From: Sodiomyces alkalinus F11
Taxonomy: Eukaryota > Ascomycota > Sordariomycetes > Glomerellales > Plectosphaerellaceae
Direction: 5' to 3'
DNA: 64,000 bases
Assembly: GCF_003711515.1 (NCBI RefSeq)
Contig: NW_021167079.1
Span: 1,539,471-1,603,470, forward strand
In this document: positions 33,928-47,400 of the stretch, one piece after another
Position numbering within the stretch: the first letter of the stretch is position 1
Layout of the letters: each line of letters starts with the position of its first letter
Notes under the pieces: model-generated
Databases searched by the model: none
Seen by the model: the letters and a program-made list of their open reading frames with translations, nothing else
Told to the model about the DNA's origin: nothing
Position numbers and translations under genes: made by a program

Positions 33928-35370
33928 CCTGGGGGGGGTGGGGGGGAGGTGGACAGACGGAATTGTGTAAGACCGTGGACGTCTTGCACTACGACGCGTT
34001 TATGTATTCAGCTGATATCTATGTTGCTCGTGGATATATCTATGTTCCTTTGAAACCACGGCTTGCGATCTTCTTTAATGATATATCATGCTTTCCACCC
34101 CCCAGCTGCCGGGGTGTCTGTCCTATCTGGTCAGATCACTCGAGACTGCATCGCAGTTGGACGAACTGACATTTTGGAGACCCGAACGCCGAGCACGGCG
34201 CCCTTACCATTGTCCTTACCTCTGCCATGGAACGATGTTAATGATTAGAATCCATTCCGACTCATGGGTGAGTTTTTAATCTCATAGTATTCTCCCAAGT
34301 TACAAAAAAAAAAGAAAAATTGAAGAAGAAATAAATCAAATCGTCACGTATATACATGAAGGTATCATCGTAAAAAGATATGCCCGTTGCCCCCTTACCA
34401 TACCCGATGTTGCCACACTCTCACTCCTCTCACGCCGCTCGATTTTTGGCTCTTAAATCGAAACAATAAACCCTCATCTTGCAACTCCTTCTCTTCCCCC
34501 CTCCGTGGGCTCCATCCCAACCCCCTTCCGATGTACTCCTCCTTTCCGATCAAAATCCATCGAAAATCCCAGCGCCATGACTGCAAGTCCCCGAAACTCC
34601 AAAGGAAACACACACACACACACACACATGTATATGTAATAATATAAGTGGTCTCCGCTCCTCCCCGGCCCCCAGGTCGAGTAATTAGCAGCAAGGGGGG
34701 GGGCGAGGGGTGGCGAAAGCCCGAGAATCGTAGGAATGGAGAGTTGCCAAAAAGCACTTCGCCACCATCGCCGGTTCAAACGGGGATGGTCCCAACAGCC
34801 TAGATAGTTTGACCTGGAAATTGTCCCTCGAAGCATTCCCCGAAACACCGATCCTGGCTAGAATAGGAGACCACAAGAGTCCCTCCTCTGCCTTGTCCCT
34901 AGGCGCCCACGCGTTCCATTGTTTCGTTCCCCATGTCTCGCAATGTCCTCGGGGAGAAGGGAAAATAAATAAAAGGACTCAAGAGTGGGGGAAGAAGAAG
35001 GCGAGAGAAAAGAAGATGGCAAAGGATTCCCAAGTCCCAGGTTGCAAATTCCCAAGAGGAAAAGAAAAAGTGGTATAATAAAGAAATCTTCGAACTGGCC
35101 GCACTTTTGTTTTTTTTTCTGTCATCCCGGTCCGTCTCCCAGGAGGCCGCGAAGAAGATCAAGAAACGCCCCTAGAATTCCCCTACTTCATGGTGATGGT
35201 GGCATGATCGATCGTCTGACGGGTCGCTGGTCGCTAAAACGTGGAAAACAAATAAAGCGAGACGGAAGATGAAAAGGGCGCTGAAAAAGAAGTAAAGGAA
35301 CCAATCATTCCCTTGTGCAGGTGGTCAAAATCGTACAACTCGGCTTCGGGAGCCTGCATTAGTGAACCGA
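33928..35370. other. Convergent 3' region between nit-4 and xlr-1
   Basis: 1443 bp between two stop codons. Contains a (CA)10 microsatellite at 34609-34628 and A-rich and purine-rich stretches at 34300-34340 and 34960-35090, probably UTR and terminator sequence. No gene seen. Confidence 0.6.
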
Positions 35371-38300
35371 TCATAAAGCCAGCCCGGTGCCGTCTCCCGT
35401 CCATCGATAGAGAGCGAGCAGCTCGCGTCGGCGCTGGTTCTGTTCGCGGAGGTCTTCGGGAACGCGGCCGCGCACCTGAGCAAGGGCGCTGCGCATCACT
35501 TTGCTGAAATTACGCTGTACGACAGAAACATCCGTTAGCAGAGAGGGATGGAGGGTGGATTCAGTAAGAACTACCTGATACTCCGTATTCAGCGTGACCA
35601 CGCAAGCCTCGTGAGCCCGAATAATCGTCTCGCAAGCCTTGACAACAGCCGGGCTCGCCTCGAGCTGCAGCTTATCGGCAATGAGCAATAACAGGAACGA
35701 GCCCTGTAGCAGGTAAATGCCGAAGAAGAAGGGCATGAACTCGAGACCCGGATCGAACTCGAGAATGTTGCTGATAGCCTCGGCAGCCGACACGGCGTGG
35801 CCCGTCGCCGTGATGAAGCCCTGGCTCGAGATCCAGAGGTCGTTGTCGTCGATCAGATTAATGGGGTCCCACTTGCCCGCCAGCAAGATGTGGAGCACGT
35901 GCATCACATGCGTGCCGTAGGCCACGACTATCTTGGTCTGGATGTCCGATTCGGTCATGCGATTCGACGTGTTGGTATGTACCGAGTGCACCGACGGCGT
36001 GTTGGCGTCAACGGCCCCGGACTCGTTGCCGTCCGCCGCCGCCGCATGTTGATCGTTGTTGGCAGCCTGCTTGTCCCCGAGATGCAGCTGTTCGAACCGC
36101 TTCAGGCTCCTTTCGTAGGCGTCGAGGTGTCGCGTGATCTCGGCCGCTTGATCGTCAAACTCCTGCGCCGCGCGGAACCCGACACCGAACCGAGGATGGT
36201 TCCGTGCGTGATGTAGATCCACAATCTCGCCGAGAATCGTCATTAAGGGCAAGAAGTAGCCGAAGATGCCGTGTCCGGTACATTCGAAATGAGGACCACG
36301 CAGTCGCGTCTGTTGTTGCGTCTCGCCACTGTTCCCCCCGCCCAGACCGGCGCCGGCAGCACTGCCGCTGTAGTTGTTGAACTCACCGTTCTGCCACGCC
36401 GTATCATCCATGGGCTGCAGCAGGCCGGAGCACTCAATGTCAAGGAGGAAGAGAGGCCGGTTGTAGCAAAGGGCAAGGTGGCGGTCGACAATGTATGTGA
36501 GCCACCAGATGCGGCGACGCTCCTCGCGTTGCTCCTCTGTAATGACGCCCGGAGTGGTCGCGCCGGTGGTTAGGGGACCGTCGGGGTCGCCGCTGCTGCC
36601 GTCTGGGCCGTTGCACATGGACGCCGGAGACGGAGGCAGCTCCCGGCCCAGCTTCAACTCGCGAGCAAGCGACCAGGCCGCGTTCCACCACCGTATACTC
36701 GCCCCCTTGTACTCGCTTGCCGAAACGACGGTGGCCAGGTGAATGTAGGTGATGACGTCGTCGAGCTTGCCAGCAGCACCGAAAGCGCCAGATTCGCCCG
36801 AGAGGGCATCCATGCTCATCGACCCTGGCAGGGCGACACCGAGACCACCGAGGGCTACGCCGTCGACGACGGGGCTCGGCGCGGGGGATCCCTCGCCTGT
36901 CGGAGTGTGGATGAGAGGCTTGAGCAAGCCGACCGTAAGCTCCAGGAGCTTCTGGCAAATCTTGCCCCTTGCCGACGGCACGCTGGTGAGGAAGGGGGCG
37001 TCGCTGGTCTGGGCGGAGACCCAGAGCATGCTGGCCAAAAGCGCGGGTTGGCATTGCCTGGGCTTTGTCGGGTGGAGGAAAGACCGCTTTCGGAAAACGT
37101 AGCCCAGCACGTACGGCGACATGGGGTGCATCTGGGCAGAGGATGAGGATGCGAAGTAGAGGTCGATCAGGTCGCACGCGAGAGAGATGGGGATGATGTT
37201 TCCCAGGTGAGGGATCAGCGGTTCGAGAACTGGGTACCGCAGTTGCTGGCCACCGTAGCTGGTATGAGGCACGCGTTGCTGTTGCTGCTGCGGCTGCGGC
37301 TGCTGCTGCTGCTGCTGATACTGGGCCGTGGGCGAGGGCATATCCATCCATCCGGGGGAGGTCGGCTCGCCGGCCATGGGGTACGCGTTCAGCGGGCTGT
37401 TCATGCGGAACTGCGCGTTGCTCGGGAAGGCGCTGGGGCTTTGAGGCTGCATGGCATAAGGCAGGTCGGGATAGGCCGGCATGTTGCCCTGATTCGGGGC
37501 GTACGGTGCGTGAGCTGTCCCGTCCATCATGGGCGGTACCATGCCCTGCCGGTCGTAGCCTCCGGCCATGTTTCCGTAGCCGTTCAAGTCGAGAGACGAG
37601 GGCGGATTCTCCATGTGCTCCCGGTTGATGCCAGGTGGTCCGGACACGGACAGGTGTTGGTGTTGCTGGTGCACTTGTGGGTGCGGATTCATCTCACCCA
37701 ACGCTTCGAGTGAGCCACTTGTCGGTTCCGGCCGCATCGCGTCCTCGCTGACATCCTCTGGTCCCTGTTCCTCCTTGGTCAAGATTTTCTGCGAGTCGTT
37801 GGGCACTGGTTGTCTGTTGTTCTTTTCTGTCCTGGCCGCATTCGCTGGTTCTGCTTGGTCAGATGTCTTCCCTTGCTCGTCGCTATCTGATTTACCGGCT
37901 GCTTGTGCCGCGGCTTGTTGCTGCGCGAGGTCCTTTCGTGACGCCTTGCCTCTCTTCTTCCTCTCTCGAATGTATTCGCAGGTCAAGCCAAATTCTGTCC
38001 AACTCGGTCAGCCCAATTCATTCCACATTCCGTTTTTTTTTTTCTTTCTTGTTTTTTTTTCTTGAATTTATTTCCCGAATTACAGGAAAATACTCACCTA
38101 TACAATGGGCGCATGGATGCTGTCCGTCACACTTTGTCCTGAGTTGGTTGCACTGGTCGCAGGCACGGCTGATTCTCCTCCGAACGGGCCCCGAAGCACC
38201 CGACGTCCTGGTGCCCGGCACGTACGGATGGTGTCGGTGCTTGGGCTGCGACGGTCCTGGTGCGCCACGAGGCGCCATATGGGCATGTTGCACTCCTACA

Positions 38301-38452
38301 TGCGGCTGCATGTGCTGGATGGGATAACCCTGTGGCATTTCGTGGATGCCAGCAGAATGAGGCGGGTTGTTGGGAACATGACCGTTGGAGAACAGAGTGG
38401 AGGAAGGGACGGTGTGATATGGTGAGAATCGATGCAACGGATTTGACAGCAT
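35371..38452 (-). CDS. xlr-1: XLR-1/XlnR/XYR1-like xylanase and cellulase regulator
   Basis: Three exons: 38452-38098, 37994-35575, 35514-35371; 972 aa. The start [10 protein letters not shown] and the segment [20 protein letters not shown] are those of XlnR/XYR1. The zinc cluster is C98-x2-C101-x6-C108-x5-C114-x2-C117-x6-C124, its last Cys in exon 2 ([20 protein letters not shown]). The middle homology region starts about residue 385 ([31 protein letters not shown]) and includes [20 protein letters not shown]; the end is [15 protein letters not shown]. The last intron (60 nt, GTAGTT...GCTAACG...ACAG) is in frame and stop-free; the family reads [14 protein letters not shown] across it, so it is spliced. 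Intron 1 is 103 nt. A Gln-rich tract lies near residues 343-360. The factor activates xylanase, cellulase and pentose genes. Confidence 0.94.
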
Positions 38453-41400
38453 CTTGTCTTTTCTGCTCAAGGGTGCATAAAGGGAGGGTGAGAGGGAAGG
38501 CGGGTTGAGTTATGTGTGGCGGATCGAGCGTGCGGACGTGCAAAGTCGAGTCTCTCAAGAGTAAATCATCGGCGAGTCGATCTAGCCGTCGGAGATGGCC
38601 AATATGGTGTAGCGGTCAACGGTTTAGGGGCCGTCGTTACGTGCTACAAGTTAAAAGAATTTCTTGGGATGGCCTCTTTGCAGACCTCCGGGTCGGCGGT
38701 ATTTGCGTCCCTTGGGACGCCGCAGCCAAAGAACTGGGCTGATCGAGACGTTGGAGACAAGAGGCGGCAGACGGCAAACGAGAAACGAGAGCTGTTTGTT
38801 TCTCGGCACGAGATTTTCGCAGTTTTGTTTCCCTGGCCAAGGTTGAAGGAATGGAGAGACGGTAAAGGAGCGGCTTTTTTTCTTTCCGTTGCTGCTTTCT
38901 TCCTCGCTTTCCTTCGGACCTTCTCGAACGCTTTCGTCGGGATTTCAGGTCGAGAGTACGTTTACGCAGGTAGGGACAGACGGTCAAAGGTTTGGTGAGT
39001 GACGTGACGTTGCAAAAGGGTGAATATAGTCCGTACGCCTTCACGAGCAGGCGTTGTGTGTGTAGTCGTATTGTATTGTTGGATTACCTATGGGGCAAAG
39101 GAGGGGAAGAGGTGCGGAGGAAAAGAGTTAGAAGATGTATATTAAGAATGACAATCTTTTTCGCGAGGCAGATGGTCCCGGGCTTGACTCGGACCGGGGA
39201 GGGTGGTGGGTGTGTGGGAAAGGGGGCGGCTCTCAAGCGAAGTCGGGAGTGGACAAGGGTTTGAGCATCGCCGCCTGGACCCAGATGAGCGACAGACACT
39301 ACTTTAGCAACCTTAGCGTAAGTGAGTGACAATAAGAATGGGGAGACAAAATGGAGGGCGGTGACAAAATGGAGGGCGGTGGGGGGGGGAGTGACAGCCC
39401 GCACAGAGGTGCCAGAGAACAACATCCCAAGCGACAGGCAGCATGGCACCACGAAAAGAGGTGGAGCTGATTAGGTAGGCCAGACCAGGTGCAAGCCCTT
39501 GTTGTGCCTTAGCAGATGCCGTGAGGGCCGGCGGGACTCGTTATTCCCTGGTAGCTGACTCTCCGTGTCTGTCATCTCTGTGGTACATACTCCGACTCCG
39601 TAGACTTAAAACTAACGACAGGGTTGCGGGTCGGTCAACCGGAACGTGGGAGCGACGGACGGTCAGGGGTCGGCGAGGGAGAGAGAGAGCAGAGGCGCTG
39701 TCGGCTCTGTGGGTGTGTGACGCCAACCCTGTTACTGTGAGGGCGGGGAACAACGACTTGGAGCTCGGGGCTTACCGTTACCCCGTTTGTCCAGACGGTG
39801 GGTGACCACATGCGTGCTAGGCCAGAAAGTCGGACGGGGCGGGGGCAGAGTTGACTCGTCAGTCGAGTCTGGGGACCCCACCGATAGTCGACTGCAAACG
39901 GGTAGAATTCGAGTCCGCCGAGTCCTCTGTTCCTCTGCAAGTCGAGTCCGCAGTCCACACACAAGCCCCGAGTTCAATAAAAACTGGCCTGTGCCATCCC
40001 AGCTGGTGCTTAAAGGAGTGCCGCACGCCGTTCACCTGCCTAGTATGCGCTGGCGAGTAGCTCAAGCCTACAAGTTAGCAGACCCAACTAATTATCACGG
40101 GGACCGGGCGAGCATTGCAATTGCGTTGTCGCATTGTCGCATGCTCGCGCCGCCACCTCGGTCAGAGGTCACCAGACCCGGAAATGAAGCTGAGCATGGA
40201 CTTGGCTCGTGTTGGCCTAACATAACGAAATAGCACGAGTATTCCGCGATGAGGATTGGTGGCGTGTTCGATGCGTCCCCGCGTGTCTCGCATACAGTAG
40301 AAACCCGGGGCATGAGGGGACCTATAGTATAGAAGTCGCCCATACATACTTGTTACAATTAAGACGGCGCGCCGCGGATCGCGTTTCCTCCCTTCCTGAA
40401 CAGATATACCTGGCCAACCTGGTTCGACATTGCCCGGCTCCCTTGGGTCCATGACACCGGGTCAGTGTGATGTGACGGAGGCATACAACGTAGGCAATAG
40501 GGGAAAGAACCGATGCGGGGAGCATCGTGTGTGGCCCAAAAGATGGGTGTAATCTGTTATCCGTACTCCGTACCTTGGGGCAACCTGGTGATTGGAGAAT
40601 GAGCTGCACCAATGTCCCTCTAGGATGGATTCTGGCCGGATCTAAGCGTTGCCAAATCTTCTCCAACGCGGGAGGCGGAGTGTCTGTCCGGGGGGGGGGG
40701 AGGATGGTGACGACGAAGCGAGAAGGGACCTCCCTTGCGCCGTATTGGTGTCGAATTCGTCGAATTTGTGTCGGACGAAGAAGGGGGCCCCTTGCGACGG
40801 ACAAGAAGATGCCAGATGATGGGCAAGGGAGACGCACTATTTACTGTTTGATTACTTCGTACGAAACTTCGCGACGAAGGGACTTGGCTGACGGGCGCCG
40901 GCGTCCACTATCGACTGGGCCCTGGCCTGCTCGTCAAGCATCTACCGACCGACAAATCCACGGCAAAGGGTTCCCGTGGCGGTCTGGTCTGGGGGGCGGC
41001 CTGGGGGGTCTGGGGGAATGACCGGGAGGGCCTTTCAGACGGGCGTCCAGACGGCCGTTCGCGCGGCTCCTTCTGGACGGCTTCGAGTGGCGTCAAGTGG
41101 CGTCGGTACTTTTGAAACAGCCACACAGCTGGCTTCTGCCCTGGGTTAAGGGAGGTTTAAGGGACGACGTGGGCGTATGGTGAATGGATGCAGACCGAGC
41201 GGTGGGGAGGGTGAGGGAAGTGAATGATTCTGATTCGTGAATGAGCGTAAGGAGATGAGGGTGGGGCCTCGCCAATCTGTCTGTATTCGTACTTCGCATG
41301 AACTCGTCTTGTCTTGGGAAGGGGCTGAACTTGTTCTCGTTGCACATGAAGTCTGCGTCCCTGATTCTTGGGTGAGTACTAATTAATTAGTACAAGGATG

Positions 41401-44400
41401 TCTCAGATGTCTCAGGCAGGGGCTTCTTTCTTGATTCCGGCGTTGTTCTTGGGTCTTCTCGGTGATGTCGATCCATACTGGCTCGCAATCTTTGACGTTT
41501 CGGGGAAGGCTCGGTGGCCTTGATCCCTTTCGTCGGCCAAGGGTGCCAAGGGGATCAGAGTATGGGGCAAATGACGATGAGTATGGAGTGTGCCTGTTTG
41601 TTTGTACGAAGTCTTTGCATGGCATGCAGGACAGAGTAGGTATAGCGGTGTGATTGACCTCTACACGTAGGTCGTCCTGGTCATCCTGGTCATCCTGGTC
41701 GGACGGAGATGTCGATGCTTTCGAGAAACGCGGTCTGTGTTGCGTCCGTTCATGCTTGTGTTCTTTCGTTCTTCGTTTCCTTCTTTTTTTGTTCTTCGCA
41801 CTTCCTTCTTCGTCTAGGCCAAGTCCCCTAGACGTCAGATCATTGCCAGGTTGGGCCATGGACGCGGAGGGCGCCCCTTGCTGGCCTTTAGCTAAAATTG
41901 CAGCCTCGGAGGGGGTCAGTAGCGTCAGTCGGTCCCCACCTGCAGGTCTGCAGTCTCGCGTACCCTACCCCAGTTAGGCGAGGAACGGCTGTTGTTAGCT
42001 CGGTCTGTACGGCGTACTAGAGAGGATTCGGTCTACACCAGAGAAAAGAGGTCCATAGACACCTTGCCGCGCTAGTTCGTGCAGCGGCTTGCTGCACGTG
42101 AAACGGTTTGCGGAACTAGGCAACGTTTAGACGCTGAGTGGCTGAATGCCGAGCAGATCCGTAATCTCGTAGAACAAACGTAGAACGAGCGAAGAACAAC
42201 GAAGGCATTCAAAAATTGTGACAAGGGCTGTGCGTCTGGACGGGATCGCTTTTAGTGACGGAAGTCCCGAACGCCCTACGGGGGTTGGGGATGAAATTGA
42301 AAGTGAAAATAAAAGTAAAAGTACCAAGTACCGATGAAATTACGAACTGATCACGAGGTAATACCTTAGTATTGGTACTCCGCACATATCGGAAATCTCA
42401 TCGTCATCATCTGGAATAACTGCATCCTTCATACAAGTGCGAATAGAATACATGCATTCCTGCTAGTGGCACTTGCCATATGGTTTTTATTTGGACAATG
42501 GGTTAAGTGAGGGGAACAAATAGAGGAAGGCAAGACCAACGTACCTTGCACTTGGACCTTTAAGGTAGGCAGTCGCGAAGCATACGAGACTTCCGAGGCA
42601 AGAAACGTCGATGGCATTATGACTTGGCCTTATAGGTACATGCCGGCCAGTAGCTCCTAGCATGGAGCCATAAGTACCGTCCGCTAAATCTGAGGTGCTT
42701 CCAGTCTACTCCGTACTAGCGTCACGCCACTAGAAAGAACAAAAAAAATGGCTGCGTGTGTCATTCTTGCTGCACCAGGCAGAATACCTAACGGCTTGTA
42801 CTTGGGGGGTTTCCACCCTTCGATGACTCAGTCCTTACCGAGTATTCTTCGTGCTCGCAGTCAGGAACTTTTTGTGTGCTGGTACCTGACACGGCTAGGT
42901 ACCTTAGTAAGGACGCAAGGATTCGTTACTCCAGAAAAACAACAGGCCAGAAGAAAGGGCAGGGGCTTCCATGATCACCACCAATGCAAAAAAGCAGCCA
43001 CGTCTCACTATGTTCTATGATCCTTCCATCTGCCAGTCCGTCATCGATCTAGTCGTAATCTTCAATCCATGTTCCATGTTTCATGTTCCTGAATACCTAC
43101 AACGTATGTACACGTACTATCTGGCAAGTCTAACACTTGACAGGCTGACCACTGGCCAGACACCCCTGGCGGAGTGGTCATCCAAAGCAAAAAAATCCGC
43201 CGTCTTACGCCACATGAACATCTACTCGTCCGTCGAAAAGTGAGAAGGTCGGCTGCAAGGTAGGTCCAACGCCCGTCCAGAAACGCTCACCTTTGCTTCT
43301 CCAATAACGTCTTCGTACCTCATGTACGATATAATTACATATTACTCCATACGTTACCTTAACTACTTTGGATCTTCCACCCTGCCACAACACAACTCCA
43401 CATCTTCCTCCTCCACATTACCAGGTTTTCTTGCGTCTCTTCCCCCGCATCTGGGGGATTCCTTGCTCTTCCTTGCTCTCTCCACCGTCGTCATTCACAC
43501 CAGTCAGATTCCTCGCATATTATTATCATCACGACGGCAACCCCTTGCTCCTGGGCTGGCTGCGGAGGGAAATTACCGTCTCTCCACTCGCTTCCCGCAC
43601 AATGCCGGATCTTCACTCTGCTCCTCGATCAACCCTGGCCATTCCCCGTGTTTTTGTCAGGATTGGTGTTGGTCTTATCCTGACACGCCGGGCTTTGCCT
43701 TCATGCTGGTTTTAGACGCATTCGCTAATGAAAGGGTCAAAACACCATGATTCTCCCGTGAGAGAGGTAACCATGAGTTATAGGGGGATACACAGGTCTG
43801 TCTTTACAGTATCACGCCAGCCTTGGGGTGAAAACGACCAGAGAAATACGTATTCGTTGACAGCCTCCTCTGTTGGTTGGCCTCTGTTGGAGAATACGGG
43901 TCGTGCCTCCGGATTGGCTCTGGCCGTCGGCAACTCCAACTCACGGCCGTCGGTCCGACACTCCCACTTTTTATGTGTTCGAACAAATAGCAGGGCGCCG
44001 CCGACTTGCTCGACCATTTACGAAATACCTGTACACTTGCGAGAAGAAACGTTGGTCTCCGGACCCATGCACCGCCCAGTCCGTCGTCCATTTGTTTCTT
44101 CTCCGCTAGATCTCAAGTCGTGCTTCGTTCTCGTACGTACGTCCAGAGAGAGAAAACGAAGATAAGACAAAAAAGCAGGCGAAAAATGACTTTTGCCGCG
44201 CGTATACATGTCGTCTCGAGAATCGCTCGCGCCAAAGGGAGAGGAGGAAAACACAGAGAAGTACGAACACGCGTACCAGGGTCCGCCGTACATACAGAGA
44301 ACAAAACGGCATCACGCCGTGATGGCCGCCTCTCGTGCTCTCGTGGTGAACTGACTCGGACGTTTGAGCGAGGGGCGGTATATCGTCTAATAATATATAC

Positions 44401-47400
44401 CTGGTTTCGGTTCCGGTTGCGTTGGGTCCTGCTCGGGACGGAGGTTATAACTAACTTGGAGGTTCAACGGTCCGGTACGATGCATTCCCTCCCCTCCTTG
44501 TCGCCGGGACGCTCTCTCCGCTTTTGACTCCATGGCGACTTTGAGCATCAGTAATTCCCGGGCCGGGGGGTGGACAGACAAACACACCAATGGCTAGGTA
44601 CAATGGGATTGATCGACATGATGGAGAATGTCAGAGTGTGTTGTGTTCGTAATACGTTGTAAGCATGCACGCTGCAAAACTACACTACTTCGTACTAACT
44701 ACGCCTGCTGCTCTCCTTGATCTCGGACGCAGGTCCGAGTTACCAAAACGGGCGTCTCGCATCATCTCCGCGCTTACGTTGTACAACGTACCCACCACCA
44801 TTCACCTGATGATGGTGGTGGCGAGCCAAGTCGTCGGTGTGCTTGCGCCTTCCCCGTACCCTCCTCGTACGAAGTTACGGACGTGGCTTTCTTTGTTGAG
44901 ATCTGGACAACATCCTTTTGTCTGTTTTCGAATGACATGTTTCACTATCACCGCCATGCTTTCGACCTCATTACCTGGGCAGCGATGGACGAGACAAGTA
45001 TGGTTTAGTGAAACGCTTACTATTAACCGTCTCCTTCGTTTCTCTCGATGCTCTGTTCTCCCCGTCTGACATTCCCAACCACGGAAAGACTTGCGAAGCG
45101 ATAGAAAAATGATTGGACCGTTTACTGTCTAATAGCAGTTTAGAACGACGTCCTCTCTCAGCTTCATGTCGCGCCACCGCCATCTCTACTTCATAGGTGT
45201 TCCAGGTTGGCAGAGACCGCATAACTCTCATGATAGAGAAAAGGGTATACCGTATTCGGTGGGCTTCTCGGCATTCGAAGTACGAGCGTCAGTCAATGCA
45301 TCGGAGCAGTTCATTCTCAGCCTGGTCTCACGTTCAAGCGTACGTTGGACGTATACGGACTAGGTAGGTATGGTGACCGTTATCCACTTTGTGCCGCTGT
45401 CCTCCTTTCTCGGCCTCCTTCCCTTCTCCTCTACGAAAGTCTTTAGGACCCAAGCAGCCCCGATCGCCCTTCCATCCACCGATCGACTGTTTCCCTCAGC
45501 GACTACAATGTGCGTTGTATCTCGGAACCCCCAGATTGGGCCACGGCGAGCGGGGGCAGGCCACCATATGGGCCCATTCCCCCATTCAGGTAGCCAACAC
45601 AGACACAGCTGGGGGCGGCTCAGTATTCCGACCCCTTGAAATCCGGCCAACGAGGTAGCCGGCCGGCACGCCCTCTTTATCCACAGCTCAACCATGGTTC
45701 AGCAAGCGGAGCTGTCTGCAAGTAACTAAACTCTCCGTTTCTTAACCTTTCTTTGATAATGTCCCTGGGGCCCCTTTACCGAGGGACCAGGTCCTTTTTC
45801 ATCTCGGCTATCTTTGATATCGAAAATGTCATTCCGTTATTGGCTTCCCCATCAGATAGATGAGGTGCGTTTCTGAACCAGAGAGATATCATGGCCTGGC
45901 CTGGCCTGGCCTGTCATCAATAGTTTAGGAGCTGAGGCAGAAGGCTTGTAGGTGTACGATTTCAGATAGATGAATGGGCATGACTTATTGGCTGGGAACG
46001 ACTGCAGCTTGGAATCCGGGGTGCAGGTTTCGCCTCCTCGTCTTTCATTTTCAACGCTGGCTGATCACGAACATTGGTTGTTTCTTTTGATCACCTGAAT
46101 TGAGTGTTCGTACATACCTATGGTCTTGGACGCCCCCTGGCGTGGAACTAGTTGATGAGGGGCAAAAGACTACCCTCGACCTAGTATCACGGAGTTAAAT
46201 AGTTGTTTATGAGACTTCCGATGGAGAGAGTTTCCTCCTTCGTGTTGAACGGTCAACAAGTCCGAACTCAACTGGGTGATGTCTGGTGATCCGGTGATCT
46301 TCCTGTCACGTTCGGTGTCTCGAGCCCTTGAAGCTGGCTATCATCGGCTCTAATCCTATGTTGCCTGGGTCCAGACCACCGTCGGGGGGTTCAGGAGTAG
46401 AGATGAAGCCGCGAGATATGACGATGGGGAGGAGGAGGTGGTAGACAAGCCCGGTGCCTCGGCTGTCCCCTACATGCAGTCTATCTATCCCTGAGATATC
46501 TTATTCTTTCCCGAGCTACTGCTATGGCCGTTGCAAAGAGTATCAAAGGTTTAGATCGGCGAGACCACGTACCGTTGTCCGACATGCCGCAGCAGAGCCA
46601 ACATACCCAGAGTTGCAGTCGTAGATCTCGAAACCAGCAGATCAGACCTCTCTTTATCCCCCCAATATATATCCGGATAATATCCCAATTATCCAGTCAA
46701 GGGTCTCCGGGTTACCCAAACCTAACAAGTGCCCAATCCCTTCCGTTCCTGCTCCTGGTTGGGGCCCATTCGGGTTGAACCGACTGGAGCCCGCGAGCGG
46801 GAGCGAATGTATCCTACCTGGCTGGCTGCTGTAGTTCTAGAAGCCTAGAATAACAATACCTGCGGCTTTGGTTTCTGACGCCAGAGCAATAAGCACAAGT
46901 GAGCCCTCTTTTTAGGGGTTAGGACGGGGTATTCTGGTTAGCTTTGTATGTCACGCCATACCGCACACCCGTTACCCGTAGATTGGTCTTTTTGACTCTG
47001 ATCATACTCCAGAAGAGGGATGGATGGTTCTGTTGAAGGAGCCTCATTAAATCCTAGGACTTTCCAGCGAGGAATTGTCACTGTCTTCGGTTCCCATTTG
47101 CACATGCACATGCACATGCACCCGAGTCGTCCAGTGTCGTCAGAGTCCTTTAGGACAAACCTAACTTGAGTGCGGCATTGTAGGATGCGGGTGCCAGTGA
47201 TGCGCTTTGTTTTCTTCGAGTTTGTTGGATCCGTCGTGACGCTTCTAAAGAGTCCGTCTTGCGAGAAAACCAACTGGAAACGAGGATATGTCTTGCAAGC
47301 CCCTGAGTTCAATGCACCCTGAGACGCCGGGATGAGACTGGGTCCATGACGACGATGTCGACTCTCGGCCCTTATTCACCATATCCTCTCCTCCCTAGAC

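Noticed and set aside
36440..37351. 303-codon minus-strand frame
   Set aside because: Alternative frame within XLR-1 exon 2, Arg/Pro-rich without motifs.
40322..40837. 171-codon minus-strand frame
   Set aside because: No recognisable domain, no good initiation context or introns, and several competing frames.
41383..41859. 158-codon minus-strand frame in the gene-poor interval
   Set aside because: Charged low-complexity sequence with a DDQ repeat from a tandem CATCCTGGT array; no family similarity or splice support.
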